Assembly: GCA_025358575.1 (NCBI GenBank)
Contig: JANYJA010000195.1
Location: 1-32,438, forward strand
DNA length: 32,438 bases
DNA from: Terriglobia bacterium
GTDB taxonomy: Bacteria; Acidobacteriota; Terriglobia; Bryobacterales; Bryobacteraceae
Direction of reading: 5' to 3'
Of this stretch, positions 8,057 to 18,090 are shown one piece after another. Numbering within the stretch: position 1 is the stretch's first letter; every line of letters begins with the position of its first letter. The notes beneath the pieces were generated by a model. That model did not search any database and was not told the origin of the DNA. It saw only the letters and a program-made list of their open reading frames with translations. The position numbers were made by a program, and so were the translations under genes.

Positions 8057-9178
8057 TTAGCTTTGAATCAACTCCAATAGTACGCCGCCGGTGCTGGCCG
8101 GGTGCACGAATACATAGAGATGTCCGCCGGCCCCGCGCCGCGGTTCGTTGAGCAGCCGCGCCCCGCCCGCCCGCAGCCGCTCCACGGCATCCGTCAGGCT
8201 TGAAACTCTGATCGCGACGTGATGCATCCCAGGACCATGCTTATCCAGAAACTTGGCAATCACCGTATCCGGATGCAGCGGTTCCAGCAGCTCTATCCGA
8301 GACCCGCCCGCCGGCAGCATCGCGACCCGAACGTTTTCCGATTCCACTATCTCGATCAATGCCACTGTCATTCCAAGCCGATCGCGATAGAATCTGAGTG
8401 CTTCATCGAGCGAGCGCACTGCAATGCCGAGATGATCGATCTCGAATGCCGCGCGGGTCTGCCTCATCACTGGTTTGCGCTCCTGGATCGCGACCAGCAA
8501 CTCGGCGACTCCCAGGCCTTCGAGTGCGGTCGTACGCACAATCGCGGGCGTCGCGCGCGGGCTGTGCCCCAGGCTCAACATCGACTGAATTTCGCGCTCG
8601 GTTTGCTCGGCGCCCGGCCGGTCGGCTTTGTTGATGACGAATATATCCGCAATCTCCATCACGCCCGCCTTAATCGCCTGGACGTCGTCACCCATGCCTG
8701 GCACCAACACCACGACGGTGACGTCCGCGAGACCCGCGACCGCAATCTCGTCCTGGCCCACGCCCACCGTCTCAATGATCACGAAATCGAAGCCCGCCGC
8801 GCGCAACAGCTTGGCGAGGTTTTCGGTAGTGCGCGCAATCCCGCCGACAGATCCCCGCGTCGCCATGGATCGGATAAAGATACCAGTGTCGGCGTGGTGC
8901 CGCTGCATGCGAATGCGATCGCCCAGGATGGCACCGCCCGTGACGCGGCTGGTAGGGTCGACCGCGATGATGCCAACCGTCTTGCCGCGCTTGCGAATCT
9001 CAAGAGCCAGTGCATCGACCAGCGTGCTTTTCCCAGCGCCCGGCGGACCCGTGATGCCAACAATGATGCCCGTGCCCGGCGTAACGGCAATCGCGTCCAG
9101 AAGCTGCGCGGCGTCTTGCGTGTGATTCTCAAGAGCCGACGCCGCGCGCGCCAAGGCACGTGGGTTGCGCTCGAACAT
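8057..9178 (-). CDS. Fusion of MeaB-type GTPase and methylmalonyl-CoA epimerase
   Basis: One 373-residue frame holds two enzymes. Residues 1-240 are a MeaB/ArgK-type G3E GTPase, the chaperone that loads and protects B12 in methylmalonyl-CoA mutase: Walker A GITGPPGAGKST (41-52), VDPTSRVTGGAILGDRIRM, FIRSMATRGSVGG, IIETVGVGQDE (134-144), VINKAD (181-186). Residues 247-373 are a complete methylmalonyl-CoA epimerase of the VOC fold with metal ligands His249 (IDHLGIAV), Glu296 (IELLEP), His319/320 (GMHHVAIRV) and Glu369 (LLEL). The usual C-terminal helices of MeaB (family length about 310-330), used for dimerisation, are missing and the epimerase sits in their place. The ATG overlaps the acyl-CoA dehydrogenase stop by one base (TGATG). 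The product should act in propionyl-CoA to succinyl-CoA conversion; the mutase itself is not in the window. Confidence 0.93.
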   Translation of the reverse strand: MFERNPRALARAASALENHTQDAAQLLDAIAVTPGTGIIVGITGPPGAGKSTLVDALALEIRKRGKTVGIIAVDPTSRVTGGAILGDRIRMQRHHADTGIFIRSMATRGSVGGIARTTENLAKLLRAAGFDFVIIETVGVGQDEIAVAGLADVTVVVLVPGMGDDVQAIKAGVMEIADIFVINKADRPGAEQTEREIQSMLSLGHSPRATPAIVRTTALEGLGVAELLVAIQERKPVMRQTRAAFEIDHLGIAVRSLDEALRFYRDRLGMTVALIEIVESENVRVAMLPAGGSRIELLEPLHPDTVIAKFLDKHGPGMHHVAIRVSSLTDAVERLRAGGARLLNEPRRGAGGHLYVFVHPASTGGVLLELIQS

Positions 9179-10320
9179 CAGTCCTTCAAAAGCTGCCGCG
9201 CGATCACCATCCGCTGAATTTCGCTGGTGCCCTCGCCGATAGTGCAGAGCTTCACGTCGCGATAAAACTTCTCGACAGGATAGTCCTTTATAAACCCATA
9301 ACCGCCGTAAATTTGCACCGCTTCATCGGCGATGCGCACTGCCGCCTCGGATGAAAACAGCTTCGCCATGGCGGATTCTCGCGTCACGCGTTTGCCGTGG
9401 TCGAGCATCCAGGCCGCGCGGTAAGTCAGCAGGCGCGATGCATCGATGGCCGTCGCCATATCCACCAGCTTGTGCTGGATCGCCTGAAATTCCGAGATGG
9501 GGCGCCCGAACTGTTTGCGAAGTTTGGAATATTTGAGCGCCGCGTCAAAAGCGCCTTGCGCCATGCCGATGGAAAGCGCGGCGATGGAAACCCGCCCACC
9601 GTCCAGAATTCGTAGGCTATCCACAAAGCCTTCATTCTGTTTGCCGAGCAACTGCGATTCCGGCAGCCGGCAGTTGTCGAAAATCACTTCGCCGGTTGCG
9701 CTGGCGCGAAGCCCCAGCTTGTTTTCTTTTTTGCCGGCGCGAAATCCCGGAGTTCCTTTTTCCAGGATAAACGCCGAAATGCCATGCTGGGCCGCGGCCC
9801 GATCCGTCACCGCCATCCCCACGCAGACATCCGCATAGTGCGCGTTCGTGGTGAATGTCTTGGCGCCATTCAGCACCCAATTCGCACCCTCGTGAATCGC
9901 CGTGGAGCGGGTGCCCGCGGCGTCCGAGCCAGCCTCCGGTTCAGTCAGCGACCAGCACCCGATCCACTCGCCCGTTGTGAGTTTCGGCAGATATTTCTTC
10001 TTCTGCTCGTCCGTTCCGGCTTTATAAATGTGATTGCTGCACAACGATGTGTGGGCCGCCACGATGATCCCAACCGAGCCATCCACGCGTGAGAGTTCCT
10101 CGATGATGATCGAATATTCGATATAACCGAGTCCGGCCCCGCCCAGCTCTTCCGGAAAAATCGAACCCATGTAGCCGAGCTGGCCCAGCTTCTTCACCAC
10201 TTCCATGGGGAAGATCTGCGCTTCATCCCACTCCATAACGTGAGGCGCGATTTCAGCCGCCGCAAACTCCCGAACTTCGCGGCGCAGATGCACCTGTTCG
10301 GGTGTGTAGTCAAACTCCAT
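9178..10320 (-). CDS. Acyl-CoA dehydrogenase
   Basis: The 380-residue protein is the normal length of short/medium-chain FAD-dependent acyl-CoA dehydrogenases, which introduce a trans-2,3 double bond and pass electrons to ETF. Motifs: [22 protein letters not shown] at the start, [12 protein letters not shown] (FAD/substrate region), [30 protein letters not shown], and [21 protein letters not shown]. The catalytic base is Glu363 in IGEGTSEIQ, the arrangement seen in butyryl-CoA and related dehydrogenases. The frame is open upstream to 10449, but ATG 10320 is chosen because family similarity begins there and the longer frame would overlap the Gfo/Idh gene. Coupling to the MeaB-epimerase gene suggests branched-chain or odd-chain acyl-CoA breakdown; the exact substrate is uncertain. 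Confidence 0.93.
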   Translation of the reverse strand: MEFDYTPEQVHLRREVREFAAAEIAPHVMEWDEAQIFPMEVVKKLGQLGYMGSIFPEELGGAGLGYIEYSIIIEELSRVDGSVGIIVAAHTSLCSNHIYKAGTDEQKKKYLPKLTTGEWIGCWSLTEPEAGSDAAGTRSTAIHEGANWVLNGAKTFTTNAHYADVCVGMAVTDRAAAQHGISAFILEKGTPGFRAGKKENKLGLRASATGEVIFDNCRLPESQLLGKQNEGFVDSLRILDGGRVSIAALSIGMAQGAFDAALKYSKLRKQFGRPISEFQAIQHKLVDMATAIDASRLLTYRAAWMLDHGKRVTRESAMAKLFSSEAAVRIADEAVQIYGGYGFIKDYPVEKFYRDVKLCTIGEGTSEIQRMVIARQLLKD

Positions 10321-10345
10321 GATTACGACCTGCCGCCCGCACCGG

Positions 10346-11554
10346 TCAGACGATCTCTTCTTTTGCTTGATCCCACTTAACCGTTCGGCCTTGCCGGTAA
10401 CTTTCCACCGCCATGCGGCACGCGATGGAGACGCGGAAACCGAGGTCAAACGGGCAATTTGTCGGCTTGCCGCCGCGGATGCAGTTCAGAAAATTCTGCA
10501 TATGGGCTCGCGGCGGAGTTGGTGTTGAGCCAACCATCTCCGAGCCATCCGGGCGGTTGACCTTCTGCGGCGTGTAACGAATCTGCTGGCTCTTGGAAAT
10601 GGTTCCGTCGCTGCCCAGCACATCTTCCGAAACGCCAAGCTGGTTGTTACCAAATCCGGAGTCCCACGTAAACAAAACGTCTTCGGGTTGCTCCAGGGCT
10701 ACGCTCATGGTGTCGGGGACCTCTCGGCCGTCCTTCCACAAGTAGATTCCGCCCACCATGTTGACCGACTTCGGAATTTGCAAGCCCATCACTTTGTACC
10801 AAAAAGAAACCTGGTGGCACATGTTCTCGTAAACATTGCCGCCGGAATAATCCCAGAAGAAGCGCCAGTTCACGTAGCGGTTCGCATCGAACTCGTGCTG
10901 CGGAGCGCCGCCCAGAAATGATTTCCAGATAATATTTTCAGGCGTCATATCCGGATACACCGGGCGCGACCATTGCGGCTTGCCATTCGGCGTGTTGCGA
11001 AACATGTGCGCGTGAATTGCCGTAATCTTGCCGAGATTTCCAGATGACAGAAAGTTCGCGGCGTCCGCAACCTGGCCCGACGAACACGACTGGTGCCCGA
11101 TTTGCACCGTGCGCTTGCCCGCGTTCCGGTAAGCCGCGCGCATTTTCTTGGCATGCTCCACGGTAAACGCCATGGTCTTTTCCTGATAGACGTGCTTGCC
11201 GGCCTCGAGCGCTGCCACGAAGTGCTCCGCGTGTAAGTGCTGAGGCGTGGCGATCAGCACGGCGTCGATGGATTTATCGTCGAGCAGGTCTTGATAATTC
11301 AGGTACGACTTAGCGCCGGGCGCGACTTTGAGCGCACTCTCAAGGCGCTTGGTGTAGATATCGGCGAACGCGACGAAATCCGTCCCAGGGCACTCCATGG
11401 CCTCGCGGACGATCTGCATGCCCCGGTCACCGGCGCCGATAATTCCGAGCCGCAGGCGATCGTTGGCGCCCAGAACGCGCGACCCCGTGGCCAGCGTCCC
11501 CGCCAGCCCAGTAGCCACTTTGCCCAGAAAATTTCGTCGCGATTGCATAGTCAC
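10346..11554 (-). CDS. Tat-exported Gfo/Idh/MocA-family oxidoreductase
   Basis: The 402-residue protein begins with a twin-arginine signal ([21 protein letters not shown]). A Rossmann fold follows with [12 protein letters not shown] (NAD(P) loop), [47 protein letters not shown] (Lys of the EK motif), and a C-terminal alpha/beta domain ([38 protein letters not shown]). Exported members of this family are abundant in acidobacteria and planctomycetes and act on sugars or glycosides; the substrate is not predictable here. The ATG at 11554 or the one two codons later are both possible. It lies 14 bases after the metallophosphoesterase and 25 bases before the acyl-CoA dehydrogenase. Confidence 0.87.
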   Translation of the reverse strand: MTMQSRRNFLGKVATGLAGTLATGSRVLGANDRLRLGIIGAGDRGMQIVREAMECPGTDFVAFADIYTKRLESALKVAPGAKSYLNYQDLLDDKSIDAVLIATPQHLHAEHFVAALEAGKHVYQEKTMAFTVEHAKKMRAAYRNAGKRTVQIGHQSCSSGQVADAANFLSSGNLGKITAIHAHMFRNTPNGKPQWSRPVYPDMTPENIIWKSFLGGAPQHEFDANRYVNWRFFWDYSGGNVYENMCHQVSFWYKVMGLQIPKSVNMVGGIYLWKDGREVPDTMSVALEQPEDVLFTWDSGFGNNQLGVSEDVLGSDGTISKSQQIRYTPQKVNRPDGSEMVGSTPTPPRAHMQNFLNCIRGGKPTNCPFDLGFRVSIACRMAVESYRQGRTVKWDQAKEEIV

Positions 11555-11568
11555 TCGTATCGTATCAT

Positions 11569-12621
11569 TCAGTGCGCGGAGGAAAGTTGGCGGTTATCGG
11601 TGAAACACCATCGCACCAGCGCCTCTGGCAGCCTGTTGGCATTGGCGCGCAGCAGGCGATCGACTTCGAGCTTTTGAAACGAGAAGGCGATGGTCCCATC
11701 GCTCATCACATTGGCTAACAAATAGCCGTAGACATCCGTCATGGCTTTGTCGCTTGTAACCACGCCCGGAGGAAGCCGGTAGCGCACCGCGCCAGCCGTG
11801 CCGACGATAAAGCCCTTGAGTATCCGCCCCTTCCAATAATCCGTTTGGTACACATCTTCCATGAAGAAATGGGAGTGGCTGGCAAGCACATAGACGTTCT
11901 TGTGCGCCGTGTCCTGGGCGTGCCAGAGCGTTTGATACACATCGCGCCCGCTTTTCTCGCCCTGCGCCCAATCGCTCATGCTGTGGCTCGCGCCTACGCT
12001 GCCGGGCAACGCGGCATGCATCCCAACAACCACCGTCTTGATGGCGGGTGACGCTTCCGCTCTTTCAATCACGGCGTGGAACCACTTCAACTGCGCGGCG
12101 TCGAACTGGTCCGACGATGCATTGTCAAGAGTGATGAAGTCAATACCTCGGTCGATCCAGTGATAGTAAGTGCGAAGACGATGATCTTGTGGATCATCTT
12201 GCAGACGCTGAGTTCTCAAGACGGGCGCGTCCAGCCAATCGGCGAACTGCACAATGTAGTTTTCGCGCGTGGCGGGCGGCACAGTCTCGTGATTCCCCAT
12301 GCCAAGATAAACTGGCAGCTTTCCGAACGGATCGAGCTGATGACTAATGAAGTCGGGCCAAGCGCCGCGGTGATAATCGCTAATATTTCCATGAGACGCG
12401 CCCAGATCCTCGTCGAAATTGTATAGAGCGCGAAAATCGCCGAGGTGCCAGTAGAATTCCGAACCGCTATTGGCAATGCTCGCGGCGATGGCCGGCATCA
12501 CGATGTCGCCGCAGTTTCGCGAATCGCCGGAGATCGCGAATTTCCAGACAGGCGCGGAGGCTTGGGCGAAGAGCTTGGCGGACAAAGCCAAGGCAATGCA
12601 GAGTATGCGTCTCATCAGCAT
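11569..12621 (-). CDS. Exported calcineurin-like metallophosphoesterase
   Basis: The 350-residue protein has a signal peptide (residues 1-23, MLMRRILCIALALSAKLFAQASA) and the metal-binding motifs of the calcineurin-like superfamily in order: SGDSRNCGD (31-39), HLGDF (59-63), GMGNHE (107-112), VVGMHAALPG (His, about residue 202) and ASHSHFF (about residue 248). The usual first motif D-x-H is replaced by D-S-R, as in several secreted members. It would hydrolyse phosphate esters in the periplasm or outside the cell; the substrate is unknown. It lies 44 bases after aceE and 14 bases before the Gfo/Idh gene. Confidence 0.85.
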   Translation of the reverse strand: MLMRRILCIALALSAKLFAQASAPVWKFAISGDSRNCGDIVMPAIAASIANSGSEFYWHLGDFRALYNFDEDLGASHGNISDYHRGAWPDFISHQLDPFGKLPVYLGMGNHETVPPATRENYIVQFADWLDAPVLRTQRLQDDPQDHRLRTYYHWIDRGIDFITLDNASSDQFDAAQLKWFHAVIERAEASPAIKTVVVGMHAALPGSVGASHSMSDWAQGEKSGRDVYQTLWHAQDTAHKNVYVLASHSHFFMEDVYQTDYWKGRILKGFIVGTAGAVRYRLPPGVVTSDKAMTDVYGYLLANVMSDGTIAFSFQKLEVDRLLRANANRLPEALVRWCFTDNRQLSSAH

Positions 12622-12665
12622 TGATTCTACGGAAGTGAGGGCGAGGTTGGGCGCCGCGCGGGCTG

Positions 12666-15338
<2,673 letters not shown>

Positions 15339-15349
15339 GGGTAGCTTTT

Positions 15350-15355
15350 ATTATA
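15350..15355 (-). promoter_or_regulatory. Possible -10 box for aceE
   Basis: On the minus strand the sequence is TATAAT, ending 11 bases before the aceE ATG. A start site 7 bases downstream would leave a leader of about 5 bases. No good -35 hexamer is seen at 16-18 bases (ACTGTG at 17), so the call is tentative. Confidence 0.35.
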
Positions 15356-15361
15356 AACAGT

Positions 15362-15485
15362 GCTCGCAAGATCACAGTCGAGGTGCCGCCGGAGCTTCGC
15401 AAAAATGCGCAGCGGGCGAGCGGCATTAGGGAACCGGTCGAGGCTTAAGATCGAATCCCGCCGCTTCGGCAAACTGAGATCCTAG
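15362..15485 (+). pseudogene. Remnant of a VapB-type antitoxin gene
   Basis: The plus strand reads ARKITVEVPPELRKNAQRAS from 15362, the conserved N-terminus of a common ribbon-helix-helix antitoxin group, then GIREPVEA and a stop at 15446-15448. There is no start codon before it in frame. A second frame at 15459-15485 reads RRFGKLRS and a stop, similar to the end of the same kind of protein. The piece therefore looks like a 5'-truncated, internally deleted antitoxin. It sits directly in front of an intact VapBC pair and behind aceE. The N-terminal match is strong; the second piece is weak. Confidence 0.5.
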
Positions 15486-15584
15486 TGTCGCGTAAGCAGA
15501 TTGGGGTCACTCAACATCTCCGCGAGTCACGATCCGGCCCCGTCAGAACCTGCGTGTCCCACAGCGCCCCGTCGAGCACCGAAC

Positions 15585-15600
15585 TCCCATAAATATGGGA
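15585..15600. promoter_or_regulatory. Palindromic operator candidate for vapBC
   Basis: TCCCATAAATATGGGA is a perfect 7-2-7 inverted repeat ending 10 bases before the antitoxin ATG. Antitoxins of this type bind such palindromes to repress their own operon. The AT-rich centre (TAAATA) could also serve as a -10 box, which would let the bound repressor block polymerase. Confidence 0.55.
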
Positions 15601-15610
15601 CAATGCAAGT

Positions 15611-15859
15611 ATGAAAACAACGCTGGAAATTCCCGACGCGCTTTTTCGGCGCGCGAAGACGGCTGCGGCTGATCGAGGGATACCGTTTCGGGAACTTGTG
15701 TCGGAGGCGCTGACCGACAAATTGCGCGCGAACGACGGTGTTGGTAAGCCCTGGATGAAAGCGTTTGGGAAGCTGCGATCGCTGCATAGTGAAACTCTGA
15801 AAATTAACAAGATTATCGAAGAAGAGTTCGGGCAGCTTGAGCCGGAGGATCTGCTCTGA
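15611..15859 (+). CDS. vapB: VapB-type ribbon-helix-helix antitoxin
   Basis: An 82-residue protein beginning MKTTLEIPDALFRRAKTAAADRGIPFRELVSEAL, the ribbon-helix-helix pattern (beta strand TTLEIPD, then two helices) of VapB antitoxins. The C-terminal part (about 50-82, with LKINKIIEEEFGQLEPEDLL) is the region expected to wrap and block the toxin. It should bind DNA as a dimer and repress its own operon, together with the toxin, through the 15585-15600 palindrome. No Shine-Dalgarno sequence precedes the ATG, and the leader would be short if the palindrome holds the promoter. Its last bases contain the GGAGG that probably serves the toxin gene. Confidence 0.85.
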   Translation: MKTTLEIPDALFRRAKTAAADRGIPFRELVSEALTDKLRANDGVGKPWMKAFGKLRSLHSETLKINKIIEEEFGQLEPEDLL

Positions 15860-16233
15860 TTCTGGACACGAACGCGTTTTCGGCGCTTGCGGACGGGGAC
15901 GCAATGTTAGAACCTATCCTTCGCGATGCGGACGAAGTCGCCCTGCCTGTAATCGTGTTGGGTGAATACCGCTATGGAATCAGGCAATCACGGAATCGGG
16001 CGGTGTATGAGAGGTGGCTAAAAACGTGTCTGCCGGATTTTCGATTGTTGCCCATCACGGAGCCGACCACGGATGGATATGCTGAAATACGCCACGAATT
16101 AGGGCGCTTAGGGCGTCCGATTCCCTCCAACGATATCTGGATTGCGGCGCTAGCACGGCAGCATGGAGAAACGCTGGTAAGCCGGGATCTTCACTTCGAT
16201 TTGGTGTCTGGGTTGAGGCGAATCGGTTGGTAG
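15856..16233 (+). CDS. vapC: VapC-type PIN-domain ribonuclease toxin with CTG start
   Basis: The product is 125 residues if started at CTG 15856, the usual length of VapC. PIN-domain acidic residues are all present: Asp4 (ILDTN), Glu37 (VLGEYRYG), Asp93 (PSNDIWIAALA) and Asp111 (SRDLHFD). They chelate Mg2+ for RNA cleavage; VapC toxins commonly cut tRNA or rRNA. The first ATG (15904) lies downstream of the LDTN motif and would remove the catalytic Asp4. An in-frame stop at 15838-15840 limits the start to 15841-15904, where there is no ATG, GTG or TTG before 15904. CTG 15856 overlaps the vapB stop as CTGA and has GGAGG 7 bases upstream; ATT 15859 is a second option. Confidence 0.85.
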   Translation: MILDTNAFSALADGDAMLEPILRDADEVALPVIVLGEYRYGIRQSRNRAVYERWLKTCLPDFRLLPITEPTTDGYAEIRHELGRLGRPIPSNDIWIAALARQHGETLVSRDLHFDLVSGLRRIGW

Positions 16234-16312
16234 CCTACCCTAGAGTTGGAGAAAGCGATTGCTACGACTCACGGTTGACTATGACAGGCGTTCGCGATTC
16301 GCTATAGACCAT

Positions 16313-16615
16313 TTAGTCAAGGTCGAAATCGCGGATGGGTTTGCCTTTGTTGGGATCGGATTTGGCCTGTTTCAGTAGCTCATCAAACTTACGATTCAAC
16401 ACTGTGGCGTTGGATTTTTCCGCGGCGACATGTTTTTGAAAAAGCTCTTCGCGGCGGCCGGAAGCGCCTTTTAGCTTGGCGACCTCGGCGGCTAGGTCTT
16501 CGATCGGCGCAGGCTTCTCGTGGACTTTGTGAGAGATGACGACGGCGAGTTGCGGATCGATCTTGAGCGTGGCCTGGCAGCAGGGACACGCGACTTCGAT
16601 GAGGACCTTGGGCAT
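16313..16615 (-). CDS. Small conserved-looking hypothetical protein with CPCC motif
   Basis: A 100-residue protein starting MPKVLIEVACPCCQATLKIDPQLAVVISHKVHEKPAPIEDLAAEVAKLKG. The Cys-Pro-Cys-Cys cluster at residues 10-13 resembles half of a zinc ribbon, where a short protein could complete the site by dimerising. The rest is a charged helix (about 37-88), probably a coiled coil, ending in an acidic tail (RDFDLD). I recall similar unnamed proteins in acidobacteria, but I cannot name a family or function. Codon use is like the housekeeping genes in the window, unlike the decayed DNA beside it. Confidence 0.65.
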   Translation of the reverse strand: MPKVLIEVACPCCQATLKIDPQLAVVISHKVHEKPAPIEDLAAEVAKLKGASGRREELFQKHVAAEKSNATVLNRKFDELLKQAKSDPNKGKPIRDFDLD

Positions 16616-16713
16616 TATCCAATATTACTCAAGAGCAGAGGAACTCAAACGCTCGCAAACAAATATGGTTGCGGGATCTATTAGATATGGAAGAAATTCG
16701 GCAAATAACAGGT

Positions 16714-16742
16714 TTGACAACCGATAACTATATGGTTATGGT
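16714..16742 (+). promoter_or_regulatory. sigma70 promoter with overlapping palindrome, before the arsR remnant
   Basis: TTGACA (16714-16719), a 17-base spacer and TATGGT (16737-16742) form a promoter. Between and over them lies ATAACTATATGGTTAT (16724-16739), an inverted repeat ATAAC/GTTAT of the kind bound by ArsR-family repressors. It is placed correctly for self-repression of the gene starting at 16749. Confidence 0.55.
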
Positions 16743-16748
16743 TTAGGA

Positions 16749-16831
16749 ATGCGGACTGTGGCGGACGATGTTTTCCAAGGCCCTCGCCGACCCGACCCGC
16801 CCGGGCTCTCTTCGAGCGTCCGGCTCAATGA
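16749..16831 (+). pseudogene. Decayed ArsR-family repressor, N-terminal part
   Basis: Starting at ATG 16749 the frames read MRTVADDVF, then FSKALADPTR after one extra C at about 16774, then RALFERPAQ and a stop after one extra C at about 16801. Joined, this is MRTVADDVFKALADPTRRALFER, the standard N-terminus of ArsR/SdpR-type winged-helix repressors. After 16831 only faint similarity remains. Two single-base insertions plus loss of the rest make this a dead gene, although its promoter and operator look intact. Confidence 0.65.
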
Positions 16832-17119
16832 TTGTGGTGGTTGACAGAGCTGGCACCCTGTACCTGTCAACCGAGTTCGGGCTGGTTTGGTCACGGAGCC
16901 GCAGCAAACTCCCAACCCCGAGTTCCGTTCTCATCTGTTGACCAGAATCGAACAGCTCAGGCTTGCTCCCAATTCAATTATTAGCTAGGAAGAATCGAGT
17001 GAGTCGCTGAAAAATGGTTTGGGAACCTTTCAGATGGCGTAAAGCGCAAAGCCCAGAAGAATGTTGGGACGTCACCTGATCTCTTCGACGGGCCAGGTGG
17101 TTTTTTAGATGAGCAAGCC

Positions 17120-17288
17120 CCCCCTGAAACCTACCTTACGAACAACGTAGAGGGTCCGGCTGCACGGGAACTTCGCAAGATCACCGCCGAAGGAGCCGTT
17201 TTGAGAAGTTCCGCCGGAGTTGATGCGGTATTTAGCTTGGGCTTGCCTCTTTGGTTTCCACGTTGAAGTGGTTGACGTTGAAACCGCC
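17120..17288 (-). pseudogene. Possible remnant of a TonB/Oar-type receptor C-terminus
   Basis: Minus-strand frames read GGFNVNHFNVETK and, in another frame, YRINSGGTSQNGSFGGDL followed by SRTLYVVRKVGF. The order FNVxNHFN, then SGGTSxxGSFG, then RTLxxxxKxxF is that of the last strands of Oar-like outer-membrane receptors common in acidobacteria. At least one frameshift and several odd residues separate the pieces. The match is short, so this is a suggestion only. Confidence 0.25.
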
Positions 17289-17595
17289 TCATGGCAAGTA
17301 TTTCATCTTCGGTGACAGGCTCGTTGGCTGGGGTACTCCCGATTGCCTTGAGGCTCCGCCTAGTTGTTTGCGGAATCCCTCCGCCTTTGTGAGGGCACCA
17401 CTGTCTCGAAGCCTCATCTTGGTCGGAAGGAACAGATCTCTTGGCATGGGAAATCACGCCTAGGCAAGTCAATAGCATTCTCGCCAGATGGTCCTACGAC
17501 TGGATCGTTGGTCCCACTGCGGATGTAGAAGCGGAGGCAGTTTTTGCCACACGGCGAGCATCGGCAATTCAATGAACGATAATTGCGCAAAACGG

Positions 17596-17660
17596 CCTGG
17601 GGCCGATCTGGACGTTTATTGGGACGGGCAGTCAGCAATTTCGCCGCTTGGCGACTTTGT
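17596..17660 (+). pseudogene. Fragment of a DUF2961 (GH172-like) protein
   Basis: The plus strand encodes ADLDVYWDGQSAISPLGDF. DUF2961/GH172 proteins have the motif LRIYWDGE followed by a short gap and PLGDFF near their substrate site, and this segment matches it closely. The sequence on both sides does not look like the family, so it is a small fragment. GH172 members act on fructans and arabinans; nothing active is expected here. Confidence 0.35.
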
Positions 17661-17672
17661 GCGATGTGTCGT

Positions 17673-18053
17673 TTACAGGTCGCGCCGAAAATCGTAGAAG
17701 ACACGAATGAGGTTGCCATCAAGATCGGCGGCCATAAACTCGCGCAGCTTCCACGGCTTGTCCCCGGGCTCGGAAACGATCTTCACTTGCCCGGCCTTCC
17801 ACTGTGCGAAGAGTTCGTCCACCTCAGCTTTGCTGTCGAGATTAAGCCAGAAAAGGATAGGGCCCATGTTGCCGTAGGAATCCCGGAAAGAGCGATTGGT
17901 GATAAACAGTCTGCAACTCCCTCTTGAGACGCCTGCAATGCCGCCTTGGTCGTTCCCCCAATCGAAGGTGAAGCCCAGCGTGTTGACATAGTACGCTGCG
18001 GCTATGTCAACGTTGGCCGCGGGGATCTCCGGGACAGGAGCGGGGAACGTCAT
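17673..18053 (-). CDS. Small VOC (glyoxalase/bleomycin-resistance) protein
   Basis: A 126-residue protein with the single-module VOC pattern: PVPEIPAANVDIAAAYYVNTLGFTFDW at the start, GPILFWLNLDSKAEVDELFAQWKAGQVKIV in the middle, and EFMAADLDGNLIRVFYDF at the end. The early metal-binding His of glyoxalase I is absent (Pro-Glu-Ile-Pro there), so this is more likely a ligand-binding or resistance-type member than a glyoxalase. It follows the GH116 gene by 37 bases on the same strand. An ArsR remnant of the type often paired with VOC genes lies beyond it, but on the other strand. Confidence 0.8.
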   Translation of the reverse strand: MTFPAPVPEIPAANVDIAAAYYVNTLGFTFDWGNDQGGIAGVSRGSCRLFITNRSFRDSYGNMGPILFWLNLDSKAEVDELFAQWKAGQVKIVSEPGDKPWKLREFMAADLDGNLIRVFYDFRRDL

Positions 18054-18090
18054 GAGTTAGGTTGGGTTTTTATCCTGAACACTTCGAATC

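Larger units (their letters stand above)
16616..17672. other. About 1 kb of decayed, mostly non-coding DNA
   Basis: No intact gene is visible here. The stretch is more AT-rich than its surroundings in places and holds gene fragments: an ArsR-type start with promoter (16714-16831), a possible TonB/Oar-receptor tail on the minus strand (about 17120-17288) and a DUF2961/GH172-like piece on the plus strand (17596-17660). A weak hairpin, CACCTG with CAGGTG followed by a T run, lies at about 17073-17107; it could be an old plus-strand terminator. Confidence 0.6.

Noticed and set aside
8219-9217. Long plus-strand open frame (332 codons) opposite the MeaB-epimerase gene
   Set aside because: It is His/Arg-rich without family motifs and lies fully antisense to a gene with clear motifs; a GC-rich shadow frame.
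16313-16615. CPCC protein as a third member of the toxin-antitoxin locus
   Set aside because: It is on the opposite strand, convergent to vapC, with no toxin or antitoxin motif; simple neighbourhood is the better reading.
17131-17478. Minus-strand open frame of 115 codons in the decayed stretch
   Set aside because: Composition is random-looking, and the only family-like residues in this stretch lie in other frames (the possible receptor remnant).
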